This document shows, in pieces, positions 12,045 through 24,540 of a DNA stretch of 64,000 nt. The notes below the pieces were generated by a model. That model was not told the origin of the DNA. It did not search any database and saw nothing but the letters and a program-made list of their open reading frames with translations. A program made the position numbers and the translations under genes. The stretch comes from Typhlomys cinereus (taxonomy: Eukaryota; Chordata; Mammalia; Rodentia; Platacanthomyidae), in NCBI GenBank assembly GCA_023101885.1, contig JALPQD010000823.1, positions 248,001 to 312,000 of the forward strand, written 5' to 3'. Numbering within the stretch: position 1 is the first letter of the stretch; the number at the start of each line of letters is the position of its first letter.

Positions 12045-13942
12045 AAGAAGTAGGAAAATTATAAGTTCTAGAGCAGCTGTTGCTGGACCCTGACTTCAAG
12101 ACTGTAACCTGCCTTTTCCTAATGTTTTGCAAAGCAAACAAAATGTACTTCTCCTTGCTGTTAGAGGCCAGATCTCATAATGTATGCAAAACAAGGGGCA
12201 GAGATTCTGACCTGAAATTTCTAGTTGTAAAAGTGTAGCTGTTGTTATTCATTTTACTGATGGGCTCAAGTTTGAAGCAGGATATTCTTGATGGATTTCA
12301 GCCCTTCCATTTTTTCTTCCTTTGGATCGCTCTCATTTGAGAAATACTGATATGGAAGATAAAAATAATAAGAGATAGAATGAATTTCTGAGTATGTCCA
12401 GGATGGCCTGGGATGCCTGGTTGTTGTACCATCCAGTATTCAGGTCATAGTCAAGCAAGGTCAATCTAGAATGTCCACTGGAAGTATCCATTGGACATAA
12501 GTATCTTAAGGCCACTGCTCCCTAAGCTGTAAGACTGATCCCTTCTGAACCCACTCCTATAGTGAAGGAGAGGGAATACGGAAGTATCTATTCCTTGGGT
12601 ATTTAGGAAAGTGTATGAGCTAGATATCAGGGAAGAGAAGACAAATCTCACAATGATGTCTTGAGTTCCACTGAATGACAAAGGACCTTTTGGGTCAGAT
12701 CCTGAAAGATTAGTAGGCTTTGGTCAAATTCTGTCATCTTTCAGAACTTCTGTTTTCTTAGATGATATGGCTGTAAAAACTATAAACAGCCTTTGTACCA
12801 AGCATTGCTGTGAGAATTTACTGAGATCTACAAACACTTCTGCTTAGCAGATACCTGAAGGTTAAGAAGTATTTTCCAACCTACCCTGTTTTCAAGCACT
12901 TAATACTGCCACATCTTAATTAAATGTAATGATGCTATTATAATAATTCTGTCAATCATAACGATAGTAAGAACTGTCTTTTCCTGGGTGGCTACTAAGC
13001 ATCTTGTGTGAACACATATTATTTTAAAATTTAACAACTTCATGCTTTCAGTAATGTTACCCTTTATTTTATACATAAAAATAAACATCCTTCTACTGAT
13101 TTACTGTATCCATGGTCATATGCAAGAAAGTCGTCTTTGATATGGATTAGGAAAAGGTAATTTGTTAGGGTTCCACCCCATGGACAAGCCTGGATTCAGT
13201 CCCTATTCATGTACTTGTCTTCTTTCCTTTTTGTAGGTCTCAGATTATGTGATTATGTACAAAAGCCCTGGTTTATATGCTTAGTTTTGAACAATCTGAA
13301 ATTCAAATTCTCATATATCCATGCAGCCCTACCAACTTTGGAGTCTATCTTTTCCTGTTATCTTTGTTCTCTGTCATATCTCCAGTTTCTTCCTGTATTC
13401 CAGAGGAGTTTCTTTCCCTGTAAATGATCCTCACTCAAGTCTCTAACTTGGATACCATTAAGATAACAATAAACTGCTACTCCTATTTACATGCCCCTAT
13501 TGTGCCTAGGTCTAAACATGGCATTGCATACGCCTGATAAGTAGAGGCTTATTTAGAATTCTTTTAGGTTGATATACAAAACTCCTTGCAAGAAGAGTAA
13601 GTCTTTCTTGTCTTTCCTGCTGCGCTTGGTGCCTGTAGACGCCTTTGCACACAGTAATAAAATCCCTCTTTGGTCCAGTGTTTCCCAGAGCACTCATCTT
13701 AAACAGACACTAGAGGGCAGCAGGAGCTCACACAAGCCTACTTTTCAGCCTCCTTTCCTGGTCACAACCTAATTTGTCTCAGGAAGTAGAAATGGATAAT
13801 GTGATTCAATGTTGACTGATCTCTGACTCTGGCTAAGACATCAGCCACTACCCGGCTACTGGGTAGAGACCCTGAGAGCATGATTTTTCTCTGAAAGTTA
13901 ACTACTTTTCCTTGAAGACAAGCCTCATCTTGTAGGGTCCAC

Positions 13943-13967
13943 TTTTTTTTTTTTTTTTTTTTTTTTT
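13943..13967 (+). repeat. Poly(T) run
   Basis: Twenty-five T in a row, with no recognisable SINE or L1 body directly attached. Confidence 0.95.
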
Positions 13968-14289
13968 ACTCTGAGCCTGTAAAAGAGAGCAACGATTGAT
14001 ATTTTATTGGTTCATGTGAGATCATGGATTTATAGTACCTCCCATTTGAGTTGAATGAAGAATTGGAATCATATTTTGCTCAGGTCAGAGGAGTGAAGTG
14101 ACTGAAATCAGGTCTTTAGAGTCAGTGGAGTTGTGCATGTGTTCAGTTTAGTCTTGGTCTACCCGATAGGTAGAAAACGGATGAGTTAGGAGGAAATTCC
14201 TCATTGTTAAGACACTGTCATAGTTACATACAGGTGTTGGCTACATGGCCAAGGCTTTGTGCTCTGGGCACATTTGTAGAGAATTAGTA

Positions 14290-14640
14290 GTTAAGCCCTC
14301 ACCCCCCGCTCCCCCCCACTCTAGCCATTAAGCCTGCAGAAGATTGTCTAATTGACAAGGAAAATCCAGCCCATGATGGGTGGAGCTAGTGTCTGGGCAG
14401 GTGTATAAAATGGAGGGAAGTGGGCAAGGAAATTGGCATCCTTCCATATACTTGAGAGACATCCTGGTTTGACAAGTAAGGATTGTCCCTCTCTCAGCCA
14501 TTTATGTAGACATGGTGTGGACAGTTTCCTCGACCCTTGGTGATGGTGTGGACTCTCTTGCCAAGCTGGACAAAGAACTGTAACTAGACAAATTTTAAGT
14601 CGAAATGAAACCTCCTCATTCCCCTATAAACCTTTTGATC
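14290..14640 (+). mobile_element. ERVL/MaLR-type LTR, plus strand
   Basis: GTCTAATTGACAAGGAAAAT, CCCATGATGGGTGGAGC and a TATAAA-like GTATAAAATGG match the reversed family at 150 and 6868. Confidence 0.6.
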
Positions 14641-16132
14641 ACGATTTTTACCGACAACATGTGGAGTCAGTGCTACAGGCAGCCATCAGATGTTAGTGAA
14701 AGATTCACAGATTCGCACACGCTCTACAGTGAATTATGACATGAAGAACAGGAAGGGCTACAGCAAATGATCTTGGATGATGCTTTGCATACCCTCATAC
14801 TGGAACTGCTTCCTTAAATTCCGTTTCCCATCAATCACTCAAACAGTTTAAAAAAATAAAAGCTGATGCTGTTGACAATTTACTAGTGATGACCTAGCAT
14901 GCCTGAGGGGTTAAGTTAGAGACCCGTGTCTGCCCGACTGCAAAGTGGAAAAGTTGGACTTCAAATTCAGGCCGGCTAGTGTCCCAGCTCACTCTCTGTG
15001 CTGGTTCTTTTTGCCTATTGGTGAAAAGACTTGCAGATTGCATTATTTTGGGAGATCCTTTGTTCGGCAGTTTTGTAAATCTGCTTTGTTCTGCTTTTTG
15101 GCATCTGAAACTGCTCTCTCTGTTTCTGCTTCCCAAATGAGCCTGCACACACATAGCATGGAACACAAACAAACGTCTGATGAGAAGCCATTCAGTAGCT
15201 CTCCGTGGTTTCTGTGATGTGGCTTTCATCACCTGGCCAGTTGGTCAATCATAAGAGGAGGCAGGATACTAAGCATCCCAATATCATAAAGCACCAGGTT
15301 CGTGTCTGGTGCTTAGGGTAAGAAGCTTCCTAGATGGGAAGCTAGCCTCAGTTTAACAGAGAACTCCTGCACAGGGATTAGAAGGCCAAAGAGGTTTCAC
15401 CCCAATAGAAATGTCTAAGGAACAGATGGAGGATGAATGGATATTAAAGGGAATAGTATGTAGGATTTCTAACCAGGTGACCTTTAAAATTCTTCCCGTT
15501 TATGAAAACTTACTAGCCCATGGAAATAGATGTGGGGATTGGGAGTTTACCTGGGGGTGGTAAGTACAGAGAAGGTGCAGGTGTTTGAAACAGAAGGGAC
15601 TCATGTGGCAGTAGAAGTTGGTGATGAAAAATTTCCATTGAAAATATGCATTGAATGCAACAGTAGAATGTGCAAAAATAGCCAGACTTGCTACTAGATT
15701 CATGGCATGGAACAAATTGTTTCATTTATCAGTAAAATAGAATGCAAGCCAACTGTCTTTTGTATCATGATGGTGGGCTTGGAATATAATGGATGCTGTA
15801 CAATTAGAAGGATATCAAGCGGAAAGGGAGTTATGTTCACACAGTCCCTCATTCATTCATTCATTCATCTGTTCAGGTGTTTACCTGCACTGTGTATATA
15901 TGATACAATGAATTTGTGTTGAGAGTACAAAACTCATTAAAACTAGCTGTGGCCCATGCTCTTATGGAGCTGACAGCTTAATGGGAAAGAGAGGTGTGTA
16001 TTTAAAGAAGCTCATTTGGTAAAATTAGAAATGTGAGAAGCACTAAAATGATGATGATGTAAGTGGTTCAGCTGATAGTAGAAACTAAGAATGTGCAAAA
16101 TACAATCTATGAATGTGCATGAATGTCTGTGA

Positions 16133-16154
16133 GAGAGAGAGAGAGAGAGAGAGC
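16133..16154 (+). repeat. (GA)n microsatellite
   Basis: About 11 GA units. Confidence 0.9.
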
Positions 16155-17214
16155 TTCTACCCTCTTTGAATGCATCCATTGTAGTCACGTTTCTCTACTT
16201 TAGATGAAAAATTGTAGCAGGCCATATCTAATCCACTATCACTTGTGTAATGGACAGTGCCATAGACATTTGCATTGATAACATACTGTCAAATCAAGAA
16301 TTAGGAGAGCCAGCCCAAAATTTCATTCACGTATCTTAAATTTGGTAAGTCAATCTCCCGTCCCTTCTCAGTGGTTGGCCTTTGCACTCTTTCTCTGCCT
16401 TTCGAGTTCTCCTCCCCCTCTTCTACAATTTATTCATTCAGAAGAAATGGCTGGTAAGGCTTGGGAGGGCCAGACTCGATCTGATATTCTTTTACCTGGC
16501 TGTGCTTCTTCTGGTTCCATCAGGTTTTTAATGCTGCCCTTGTATCTCGGGGCTTTCTAAAGTTGATATCCGTTTGCTAGAGATTTCTTCCAAGTCCTGG
16601 AACAAATATGATTTTTCTTTTAGTGGTTGGTACAGATCTCCAGCCTTCGTTTCTTCTGGTTGTCTATCTATTTCACGGATACTCACAGTGGGGACTATGT
16701 AGTCTCTGTTAATACTCTTGGGGAAGGCCCCAAGAGATTTCAGGGTTAACTTGTTCTCTGGATGACAAAGCAGTTCTTCTTCGCCATCCTCTAGAAGTTT
16801 ATGTTCATCTTCTTACATCCCCTTCTGCTCTCCTCCATAGGCCACCAGAGCTGTTCAGGTAAAGGTTGTCCCTAGCCCGCTGTCTTTTCCAGTTTTTGAT
16901 ACACACATACTATAGTTAACACTCATGACTGTCCTTGTCACAAAACTTGGGATCAGAAGACAAAGAGGCTCCACATGGCCTACTGGGGGATGTTAGAGAC
17001 TCCTAAGATGGTTAATAGTTTCCTCCAAAGAAAATTTCTTTTAAGTCCTTTTTGTAAAATTTCTTTTCATTTCCTTCTTCTGACTGGGGTTTCTAGAGTT
17101 TTGAAACTAGTTAGGACTCATCTCCTTTGTAAATTATGCAGCAAGGGGCTTGAGTTTGGGAATCTCGCTTCTATTATGTCTGGGTGCCTCAACAGAAATC
17201 TCATTTTTTAACAT

Positions 17215-18060
17215 CCTGTGACGACAGCAGCAGTATAATGGTCGCAGCCACAGCCGCCGCAGCAAAAAGGAGTAGCACTGGTTGGGTATCTATCTGTGCC
17301 AGGCACCTCATTTAACATTCACACTGACTCTTTTACTTTTGTGTTGTCATTATAAAGGACACTCTAGTGACACTAGACTGTTGGACTGCAATGTTCAGAT
17401 TGCACAACGCCGAAGTGGAGACCTGGCTGACGGCATTTCGGCTGGTTCGTTTCCCTTGGTTGAGGTTTTGTGTCTGGGCTCAGCCTCATGGTAAGCTGCT
17501 TTCCTCCAACCGGACACAGGAACTCCTCCTAAGACATGATTCCATTTCAGTAATTCCTGAGAGGCCATTGCTGTAAGAAAGGCCACTCTTTTGATATAAA
17601 AGTCTCACTTTTTTCCCTTTCTTTTAATGTTTCTAATTTGAGCCTCTGTGGTCCCCACGGAGCCTTTTAAACACTCCGAGTGCACGCCTATTGCCAAAGT
17701 AAGGCTGTCTGCCTACGGAGGCAGCGCCCAGCACCGTTTCTGAATACTGAGCAAACATCTGCACAGCCCTGGCTGTCCCAGAAGCCCTTAGTCGGATGCC
17801 TTTGTTTTGTTTTCTGGATGAGGGCAAATGGTGCCATCGCCTCCTGCCGAAAAGCCCTGGCTGTCCTCCCAACAAGGAGTTGTCACTTCAACTAAGGCCT
17901 TTTCTCCCCCTTCCCCCCCCCTTTGGTGGCAACAAAATAATACCCAGCAGGAATTTGGGAGAAGAAAAAAGAGAGTTCATTTGGCAGGTTCTCAAATGAA
18001 TGGGTTGTAGTGTCGTTGGAACTGAATCGGGCTTGCAACCAAACATGATCCTATTTTGGA
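17215..18060 (+). other. Repeat-poor, CpG-containing intronic stretch
   Basis: It starts with a CAG/CCG-rich patch (GTCGCAGCCACAGCCGCCGC near 17240) and continues as single-copy sequence with scattered CpG and no repeat landmarks. Several overlapping short frames exist on both strands, none with splice context. It could be a conserved intronic element; nothing in the sequence proves function. Confidence 0.35.
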
Positions 18061-18439
18061 AGCATTGTTCAGAGGGATGGGAAATGTGAACAGAAGATCC
18101 GTCTCTTTTTAAACATTCTCTTTATCCTTGGCCTGTGAAAGACAGACAGCCTGTTTGAACCCAACTCTCCCATCCCCTCAATGACAAGGCTCGGCATGCA
18201 AACCTAGAGGCGGTCAGAAGGAATGGAAACCTGGGAAATTCTGCATCTCTTCACCTGTGCATCGCAGGGATTCTCATTTTGCCTTGTGAGGAGGTCATGC
18301 CTTGACAGCAAGCCTTGGTCCTTTCCTGTCCTTGCGATTCTTAAGTCCTGGCTCTTACATTCACCATGATATGAAAGCACAGTGACCTGAGTGCGCAGTC
18401 ATATGTTACGTGCACCAAACGTTGATCAGAAATGGATTT

Positions 18440-18690
18440 TGATGCCAGGTCTGGTGGTACAGGTCTGTCACCCCAGCTACTTGGTAGGCTGAGGATGAAG
18501 GAACATGGGTGTCAGACCTGCCTGGATTACTGAGTGAGTTCACAATCATCTTGGGCAATTTAATGAGCTCCTGTCTCAAAATAAAAGTAAAAAAAGAGAC
18601 CAGGGAAGAGAGATCGGCAGTAGAATGCTTGCCTAATATGAGTTGCCTGACACAAAAATCTGTGGTGATCTCAGAACAGTACAGAATATT
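18440..18690 (+). mobile_element. B1-like then ID-like SINE
   Basis: TGCCAGGTCTGGTGGTACAG and CCCAGCTACTTGGTAGGCTG are B1 (7SL-derived) hallmarks. After an A-rich end at 18590 comes an ID-like tRNA segment (AGTAGAATGCTTGCCTAATA). Confidence 0.65.
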
Positions 18691-19739
18691 TGGAATCAGC
18701 GAAGAAAATGATGCTGATTTTGCCTGCATGGCCTTCATTTTTTTGATGTAGGATCTAGAGATTGCATTGGTGGAAGAATCTGTAAAAGAAACATTAAAAT
18801 ACATTGATGGTTTGGGAGGTGCAGGGAAGGTTCTCTGACGACATGCCCTTTGAACTAAGATCAGAAGCTTGAATGGAAGTCAGCCAGGACAAGTCAGTGA
18901 CCGAGCGTGGACGAGTCAGAAGCCTTTTATAGCGAGACAAGCAGGTGCCAAGGCCCAGAGAAAGACCCAGAGTAGTTGCTAGGAAATCAAAGGTCATTGC
19001 CACTGAAAATGGGAGAACGTGGTGGGTTAGGACAGCAGATCAATTTTGAGAAGTAGCACATTGTCTGGACAGCATACTGTACGCCCTTGAAAGTTTCCAG
19101 CTTTTAGAAGGTCGCAAAGTGCCACCAAGTTCTTACACCACAGGAAGGCTTCAGGGTTTACTTTTTGGAACGATGGCTTCAGCCACAGGGTGGGGTCGGA
19201 ACAGAAGCATAACTTTCACAATTGTACTATCTACAGAGGAGTAATTAATGAAAGGGGTAATGGCCTTTCTTCCCTGCCATAACTCTAATGTAGATCATAG
19301 CTTAGTCATGATACAACCTTTAAGGAAAGAGTTCTTGTTAATAAACACACATGGGATCTAGAGAAAGGTCTGGTCCCTTATTTTGGTCTTCTCAGTTTCC
19401 TCGTCTGTTAGGCAAAAATGTTGGATCAAGCAACTGCCAAGCACCCTCCTTTTGTAAAGCCAACCTTTTAGTTCATCTCTCAAGTCTACGTTGCTGTTGT
19501 GCTTCAGTTTTCAATCTGGATTATCAGCTTTAATCACATTTTTGAGAGATGATAGATTAAGTGCTAAAAATCCAGTGATTGAAACAGAGCAACAAAGATA
19601 TATTGATTATTTTGTAATTGAGCCAATTTTTAGGTGGCTAAGAATTTGTTTGATCAAGGGGAATATTTTTTTTTGTTCCAAGCTATTACTTTCTCATTAA
19701 ATCATGTGCCTATGGCAAGGTGCAATAGGAGGAATATCT

Positions 19740-19960
19740 GCTATGTTTTATGATTTACGCACTTAACCAAGAGCAGTGTTACATACTACTCCCAACACTT
19801 AGAAGGCTAAGGTAAGAGGTCTGTGAGTTCAAGGCCAGCATGAACAACACGGGGAGATCTTTGTCTCAAAAATAAATAGCTAAACAAACAAACATACTTT
19901 CAGAGTATACTTACAGCTCTGGCCTCAATCCCCATTACTACAAAAACTAAATAAATAGAG
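19740..19960 (+). mobile_element. B1-ID composite SINE, diverged
   Basis: It contains CCCAACACTTAGAAGGCTAA and GAGTTCAAGGCCAGCATGAA (B1), an AAAC/AAAT-rich link, then CTGGCCTCAATCCCCATTAC (ID B box). Confidence 0.6.
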
Positions 19961-21682
19961 TCCAAACTAACAGCAGATCAGGTGATGAATGGATCTCCAG
20001 CACACTGTTTATAGTCTTAGGAGTCCATTTTCTTTCTTTGAGATACTCTTTCTCCTTATTTATAATGGGAGGGTTATATTCTATCAGAACTTTCTAATGG
20101 GTTTCCTTTCAGTAGTTTGTTTTGTTTTAGACCTTGATGGAAAAGGTATCCCACTTTATTTTTCTCTTTGGAAAATCATAGTCAAGTACGTTGATGGTCT
20201 GTTTATTTCCAGAGTTTTCACTTTTTACCTGATACATCATACTGTCATATTCTTGAGTGATCATAGGTGAGTCTAAAACTCAATGGCTGCACACAGGAGT
20301 TGCTAAGGTTTTTCTGTAATGGGATAGATAGCATACATTTTTAGTCTTTGTGAGCATAGAGTTCTCATTGTAATTACTTAATTCTGTTGCTGTGATTACA
20401 CACAATACCTAAATGAAAGGGATGGCTGTGTTCCAACAAAAGATTATTTACAAAACCAGGTAATGGGATAGGTTTTCCTCGTGGAACATGGTATTTTGAC
20501 CTATAGGTCACGATGTAGACTAACTGACTAACTATCTTTGCTGCTCTGACCTCTTCCCGATCTCCCCAAATAACTATTCTTTTCCGGGTTTGAATCCATC
20601 TTCTCCAAAGCTCTCTTTGGCTTACAATCTCAAAAGTTATCATTGTCATTTCTCTTTGCCATGTCTGTATATAAGACTATCTCGGACTCCCCAGCTGCTT
20701 GGTTGCCTCTTTCAGTCTTGTTTTGTTTGTCTTCCTAACTGCCCTTCTTTAATCCCTCCCAAGGAACAGTTAGCTGGATTCGCCTTGTCTTCCTTCCCTC
20801 AGAGCCTTTGATCTGATGCTCATAAGTATTTGCTGACAACCAGACAGAAAAGGTGGAGCCCAGATCCCAGGCCTGAGGGCCCAGATGTAATGAATGAAGG
20901 CTGCGTTTATTTGTATCTCTAATTGGCAAGTGAGATCCAGATCAGCCGCATGTCACTGCAAGCCGAGAGCAAGAGCAGGAGAAAACTCCCCATTCTTTCT
21001 GACCTGCGTGCTGGGGTCTGCGTGCCCACTGAAGTAGGGGAGAAACCCGATCGCAAGAGGCTTGTTGGAAGCTGCTATTTGGACCAAGTCCCGTCCCTCA
21101 GTTTAGGGTCTCTGTTCTGATGCTTAGATTGTCCCTTGTGTATGTTTGAAGACACCATTCACACAGTCTATAATATAACCTTCAACCACTTTACATCTTT
21201 AAGATTTTTTGACACAGTCCAGAGCTCTTTTTTTCTTACATGAAATTTTTTGTGAAGGCCAATCTATTACATAACATAAAGTGAAGTTATATTTGAAAGT
21301 AAGACAGGAGGTTAGCACCATCTACTCAGTTTCTTCTTGCCCTAGTAAAGCACTTGCTGAGGTGTTTTCTCACATTTTTAGAGTTCTTCAACATTAGGGA
21401 GTCTCTAAACTGAAGGGCAGCGTGAGTTTACTTGATACCATGCTAACTTCAGGTCCACTAAGAGACCCTTTGCCAAAGAGTTACAGGTGGAGCATGATAG
21501 AGAAAAACACTTGATCTCCTCCTCTGGCCTTCTTGAGTGTGAGTACAGGTGCGTACATACAATATACATAATACTTCATACTCACACATGCATATACACA
21601 AGCACACACACACACACATAAACATACAAACATGGCATTTTTAAAAAGAATACAACATAATTGGATACAAAAACATTTTGAG

Positions 21683-21970
21683 CCCCCCCTCCAAAGTCTA
21701 GCATGGATCACAGGCACTAGGATCCTTAGAGGCAAGGGATTAACAGTCATAAAAGTGTTCCCATACTGAAGGGGAGCCCAAGAAAGGGCTCTGGCCAATG
21801 CCTCTGAGTCCTTACACCTCACTAGAGTAGAGGACTCAGAGGAAATTTTGGCAGTCACACAAATGGATGCTCCAGGGAATGGGAGGTGGGGAAAGGCAGG
21901 GACGGAGGCAACCGGGGTAACTATTGAGCTTGTATGACTGAGGAAAAATAAATAAATACAAGTTAAAAAA
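21683..21970 (+). mobile_element. 5'-truncated L1 3' end
   Basis: It aligns by eye with the copies at 6131 and 10577 (ATCCTTAGAGGCAAGGGATT; CTCAGAGGAAATTTTGGCAG). It ends in AATAAATAAATA and an A-rich run. A short duplication ATTTTGAG lies at 21675-21682 and 21971-21978. Confidence 0.75.
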
Positions 21971-22731
21971 ATTTTGAGAGGAAGAGGAGAAAAACAGGAC
22001 AAGGTGACACACAGAGATCACAGGTCATCTAGGGCATTAAAAAACAGCACAGAATGGAGTATATATGAATCACACCTTGGAATTCACATAAAGAAATAGG
22101 CAGGAAAGAAATGAGAAATTATGCCTGCTCTAAATAGCTCCACCTCCCTCCATCTCATGTCCCACATATAATTGATTTCACTGGTATTATTAACCCCAGA
22201 TGATTAGTGATTTAAATGTCCCTAACATCAAGAGATTCGAAGGTTACAGAGGTCTTATCCAGTACAACTGCGACTTCAGTTGAAATTGGCTCAGCCCAAA
22301 AATTTATGCTTCTCTCATTATACTGTTTTATGGAAAATATAGAACTGGAGCAAAAACTTAGAAGAAGGGTATAATTTGTGCAAGCTGATGGGAGGCAGAA
22401 AGGAATTTCTGGTCAGGGAAAACATCTTTGAGTATTTACAGCTTGCAAGTTTGCTTAGACAATCACCGGGTGCAACCTGCAAATTGAAACATGAGGGCTA
22501 GAGAATGCAAAAGGGTATGTAGTATAAATGGCACGGTAAGACACCATTCTGGTCCTCGATGCCTTAGGTCTATGGCGTTTCTGAAGCCTCATGAACAGCT
22601 CATGTTGTAATCTCTGTTCCTTTCCAGTAGCTGTTGGCTCCTCAGCACAGGCTTTCTGTGGATTCCAGAATCTGACCGTTTGTAAGATGGTGAACTGACC
22701 CGTACTTCTGCCTGGTTTTGTGCCTCTCCAG

Positions 22732-22997
22732 AGACCACAGAGCTGGGCAGCAAGAAGGAGCTCAAGTCCATGCCCTTCATCACCTACCTCTCAGGTCTGC
22801 TGACGGCTCAGATGCTGTCAGAGGACCAGCTCATCTCAGGCGTGGAGATTCGCTGTGAGGAGAAAGGCCGCTGTCCCTCTACCTGTCACCTTTGCCGCCG
22901 ACCAGGCAAGGAACAGCTGAGCCCCACACCAGTGTTGCTGGAGATCAACCGCGTGGTACCTCTTTACACCCTCATCCAGGACAACGGCACGAAGGAG
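22732..22997 (+). CDS. Astn2: Astrotactin coding exon (end of MACPF, Cys-rich segment)
   Basis: This internal exon of an astrotactin encodes about 88 codons. The frame starts TTELGSKKELKSMPF and ends LIQDNGTKE. Astrotactins are membrane glycoproteins of neurons; ASTN2 controls trafficking of ASTN1 and other surface proteins during glial-guided migration. Seen in sequence: a pyrimidine-rich acceptor ending CAG at 22731, a frame that is open throughout, and a donor GTGAGC at 22998. The exon begins with two bases of a split codon and ends in phase 0. Four cysteines are spaced C-x5-C-x3-C-x2-C, as in a disulfide-bonded EGF-like segment after MACPF. I assign it to ASTN2 rather than ASTN1 because the remembered ASTN1 sequence differs clearly here (SSCPLC after KGRCP). 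The family is nearly certain and the paralogue likely. An acceptor two bases later (22733) is possible. Confidence 0.88.
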
Positions 22998-23397
22998 GTG
23001 AGCTCCCCTGGCCCAACTGCTACGCCAACCTTGGCTCATCTTCCTGGCTCCTGCCTTGTGACCCTCTCTCCATGAGGACTCTCATCATCAGTGGTGTCAG
23101 TAGCAGCAGCTTGGTGATTAGTGGCATTTATTGATTCCTCATTATGTTCCAGATACTTATACAGCTTCAAGATACCAGCTGCAATCACAGGATGCTCAGA
23201 TCTCAAGAGTCCTGATACTGTAGGCATTGTTTAATTGCTTGTACAGAGTTACAAGGAGTTGTTTTTGATTGATGGATGGCTTTAGTGTGAAAGTGGTTCA
23301 GGGTCAGTTACATTTGTGTAGCATCCACCTATTATTTCCAAGATCATGGTGAAAGAAGAAAAACATGAAGAGTTACATGTTTAAAATGTTCCAAGTT

Positions 23398-23683
23398 GGG
23401 GCTGGAGAGGTGGCTCAGGGGTTAAGCCTCCGCCTTGCAAGCGGAAGGTCCTGAGTTCAGATCCCAGATCCCACGTATAGATGCCGGGTGGAAGCGGGGG
23501 CAGCTTGCACTTCTGGTCCTGGTAGGGCGGACGGAGCCTGTGAATCCCGGGGCAGAAGGAGGTGGAGGCGTCCATGGTGGTTCGCGAATTTGTCCGTGGT
23601 TCTACACACACAGACACACACACGCACGCGTGCACATACACACGCACATGTGCACTGTTGAATAAATAATAATAATAATAAAA
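23398..23683 (+). mobile_element. B2-type SINE, young copy
   Basis: This is a full-length element with the same GC-rich body as the copy at 11741, a CA-rich tail and a TAA/A-rich end. The 15-base perfect duplication AAAATGTTCCAAGTT flanks it at 23383-23397 and 23684-23698. Confidence 0.92.
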
Positions 23684-23752
23684 AAAATGTTCCAAGTTAC
23701 AATAGCGGCAAATGTCAACCCCAGTTTCATAGATTACAATTGTCATTGTCTA

Positions 23753-23939
23753 AGAGTAGAAGTAGACAAGCCAGAGGGAACCCTGGGATCCATAGAAGCA
23801 GACAGACAGGACTGTGGGAGGGAAGGAGATGGATTGATGAAGGGAAGAGAAAGGGAATGGGAGGGAGGGGGATGGAGGGAAGCAGAGATGAGTGCTCAAT
23901 ATGCTTGTAAAACTAGAAAAATAGAACAATAATTTAAAA
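23753..23939 (+). mobile_element. Short truncated L1-like insertion
   Basis: A 187-base GA/GGA-rich element ends in an AAT-rich and A-rich run. It is bounded by a perfect 15-base duplication AATTGTCATTGTCTA at 23738-23752 and 23940-23954. It lies 55 bases after the B2-type SINE at 23398-23698. Confidence 0.8.
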
Positions 23940-24074
23940 AATTGTCATTGTCTACACATGTCTGCAACAAAGACAAAGACATGGATTTCAACGCTGTGGA
24001 AGGCTTAGGGTTAGTGAGACCCTAGCATTGGCTGCCTCATTATGTCAAAATCTATGATTTACTTAAAAATGTCC

Positions 24075-24496
24075 AGTTAAGGGATGGGGAAATGGCTCAG
24101 TAGGTAAGAAAGTTGTGCAAGTATGAGGACCTGAATTCAAATGCTGAGCAGATATGAGGACCTGGGTTCACATGCATTGAACTCATGCAAAAAGCTGGGT
24201 GTGGTCACATGGATCTGTATTCTCAGTGCTTTGGGGGTCCCCAAGCAGAAGGGGCCCCAGAACTTGCTGATCACTGTCCTAACTCTAGGTTCAGTGAGAA
24301 ACAATGTCTTAAAGAATAAGACAGAGAGTGATAGAGTGATACCCAGAATATTCTGGTCTCTGTGAACAATCATGGACACATGCTTCTACATTCCTATGCA
24401 CACATGAATGTGTACCATCATACATACACACCGCAATCCCACACACCAAACTCACACATATGCACAATCATACATACTACAGTCACACACACACAT

Positions 24497-24536
<40 letters not shown>

Positions 24537-24540
24537 TCAT
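24075..24540 (+). mobile_element. B4-like SINE with CA tail
   Basis: It begins GGGATGGGGAAATGGCTCAG with a tRNA-like head, followed by a B4/B1-like body (AAAGCTGGGTGTGGTCACATGG). A long CA-rich tail runs to 24532, with (CA)n at 24484-24532. Confidence 0.7.

Larger units (their letters stand above)
1..22731 (+). other. Astn2: Astn2 intron, 3' part (starts outside window)
   Basis: This is non-coding intron ending at the acceptor before the exon at 22732. I found no coding exon in it: the open frames are short and fall in repeats or lack splice context. It holds LTR fragments (150-545, 1080-2040, 3080-3430, 6868-7245, 8408-8770, 14290-14640), B2-type SINEs (3457, 4452, 11415, 11741), L1 pieces (5000-5480, 6131-6345, 9251-9675, 10577-11231, 21683-21970), B1/ID SINEs (18440-18680, 19740-19960) and simple repeats. 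The stretches 12070-13930, 14640-16330, 16340-18400 and 18800-19700 are mostly unassigned; they contain degraded sequence and possibly conserved single-copy DNA. Confidence 0.8.

Noticed and set aside
14894..15232. Overlapping frames of 112 (minus) and 90 (plus) codons
   Set aside because: No recognised protein and no splice or poly(A) signals; overlapping opposite frames are common in sequence with few stops.
21481..22002. 173-codon minus-strand frame
   Set aside because: It spans an L1-like 3' end and a CA/TG repeat; the composition is that of the repeat and there is no splice context.
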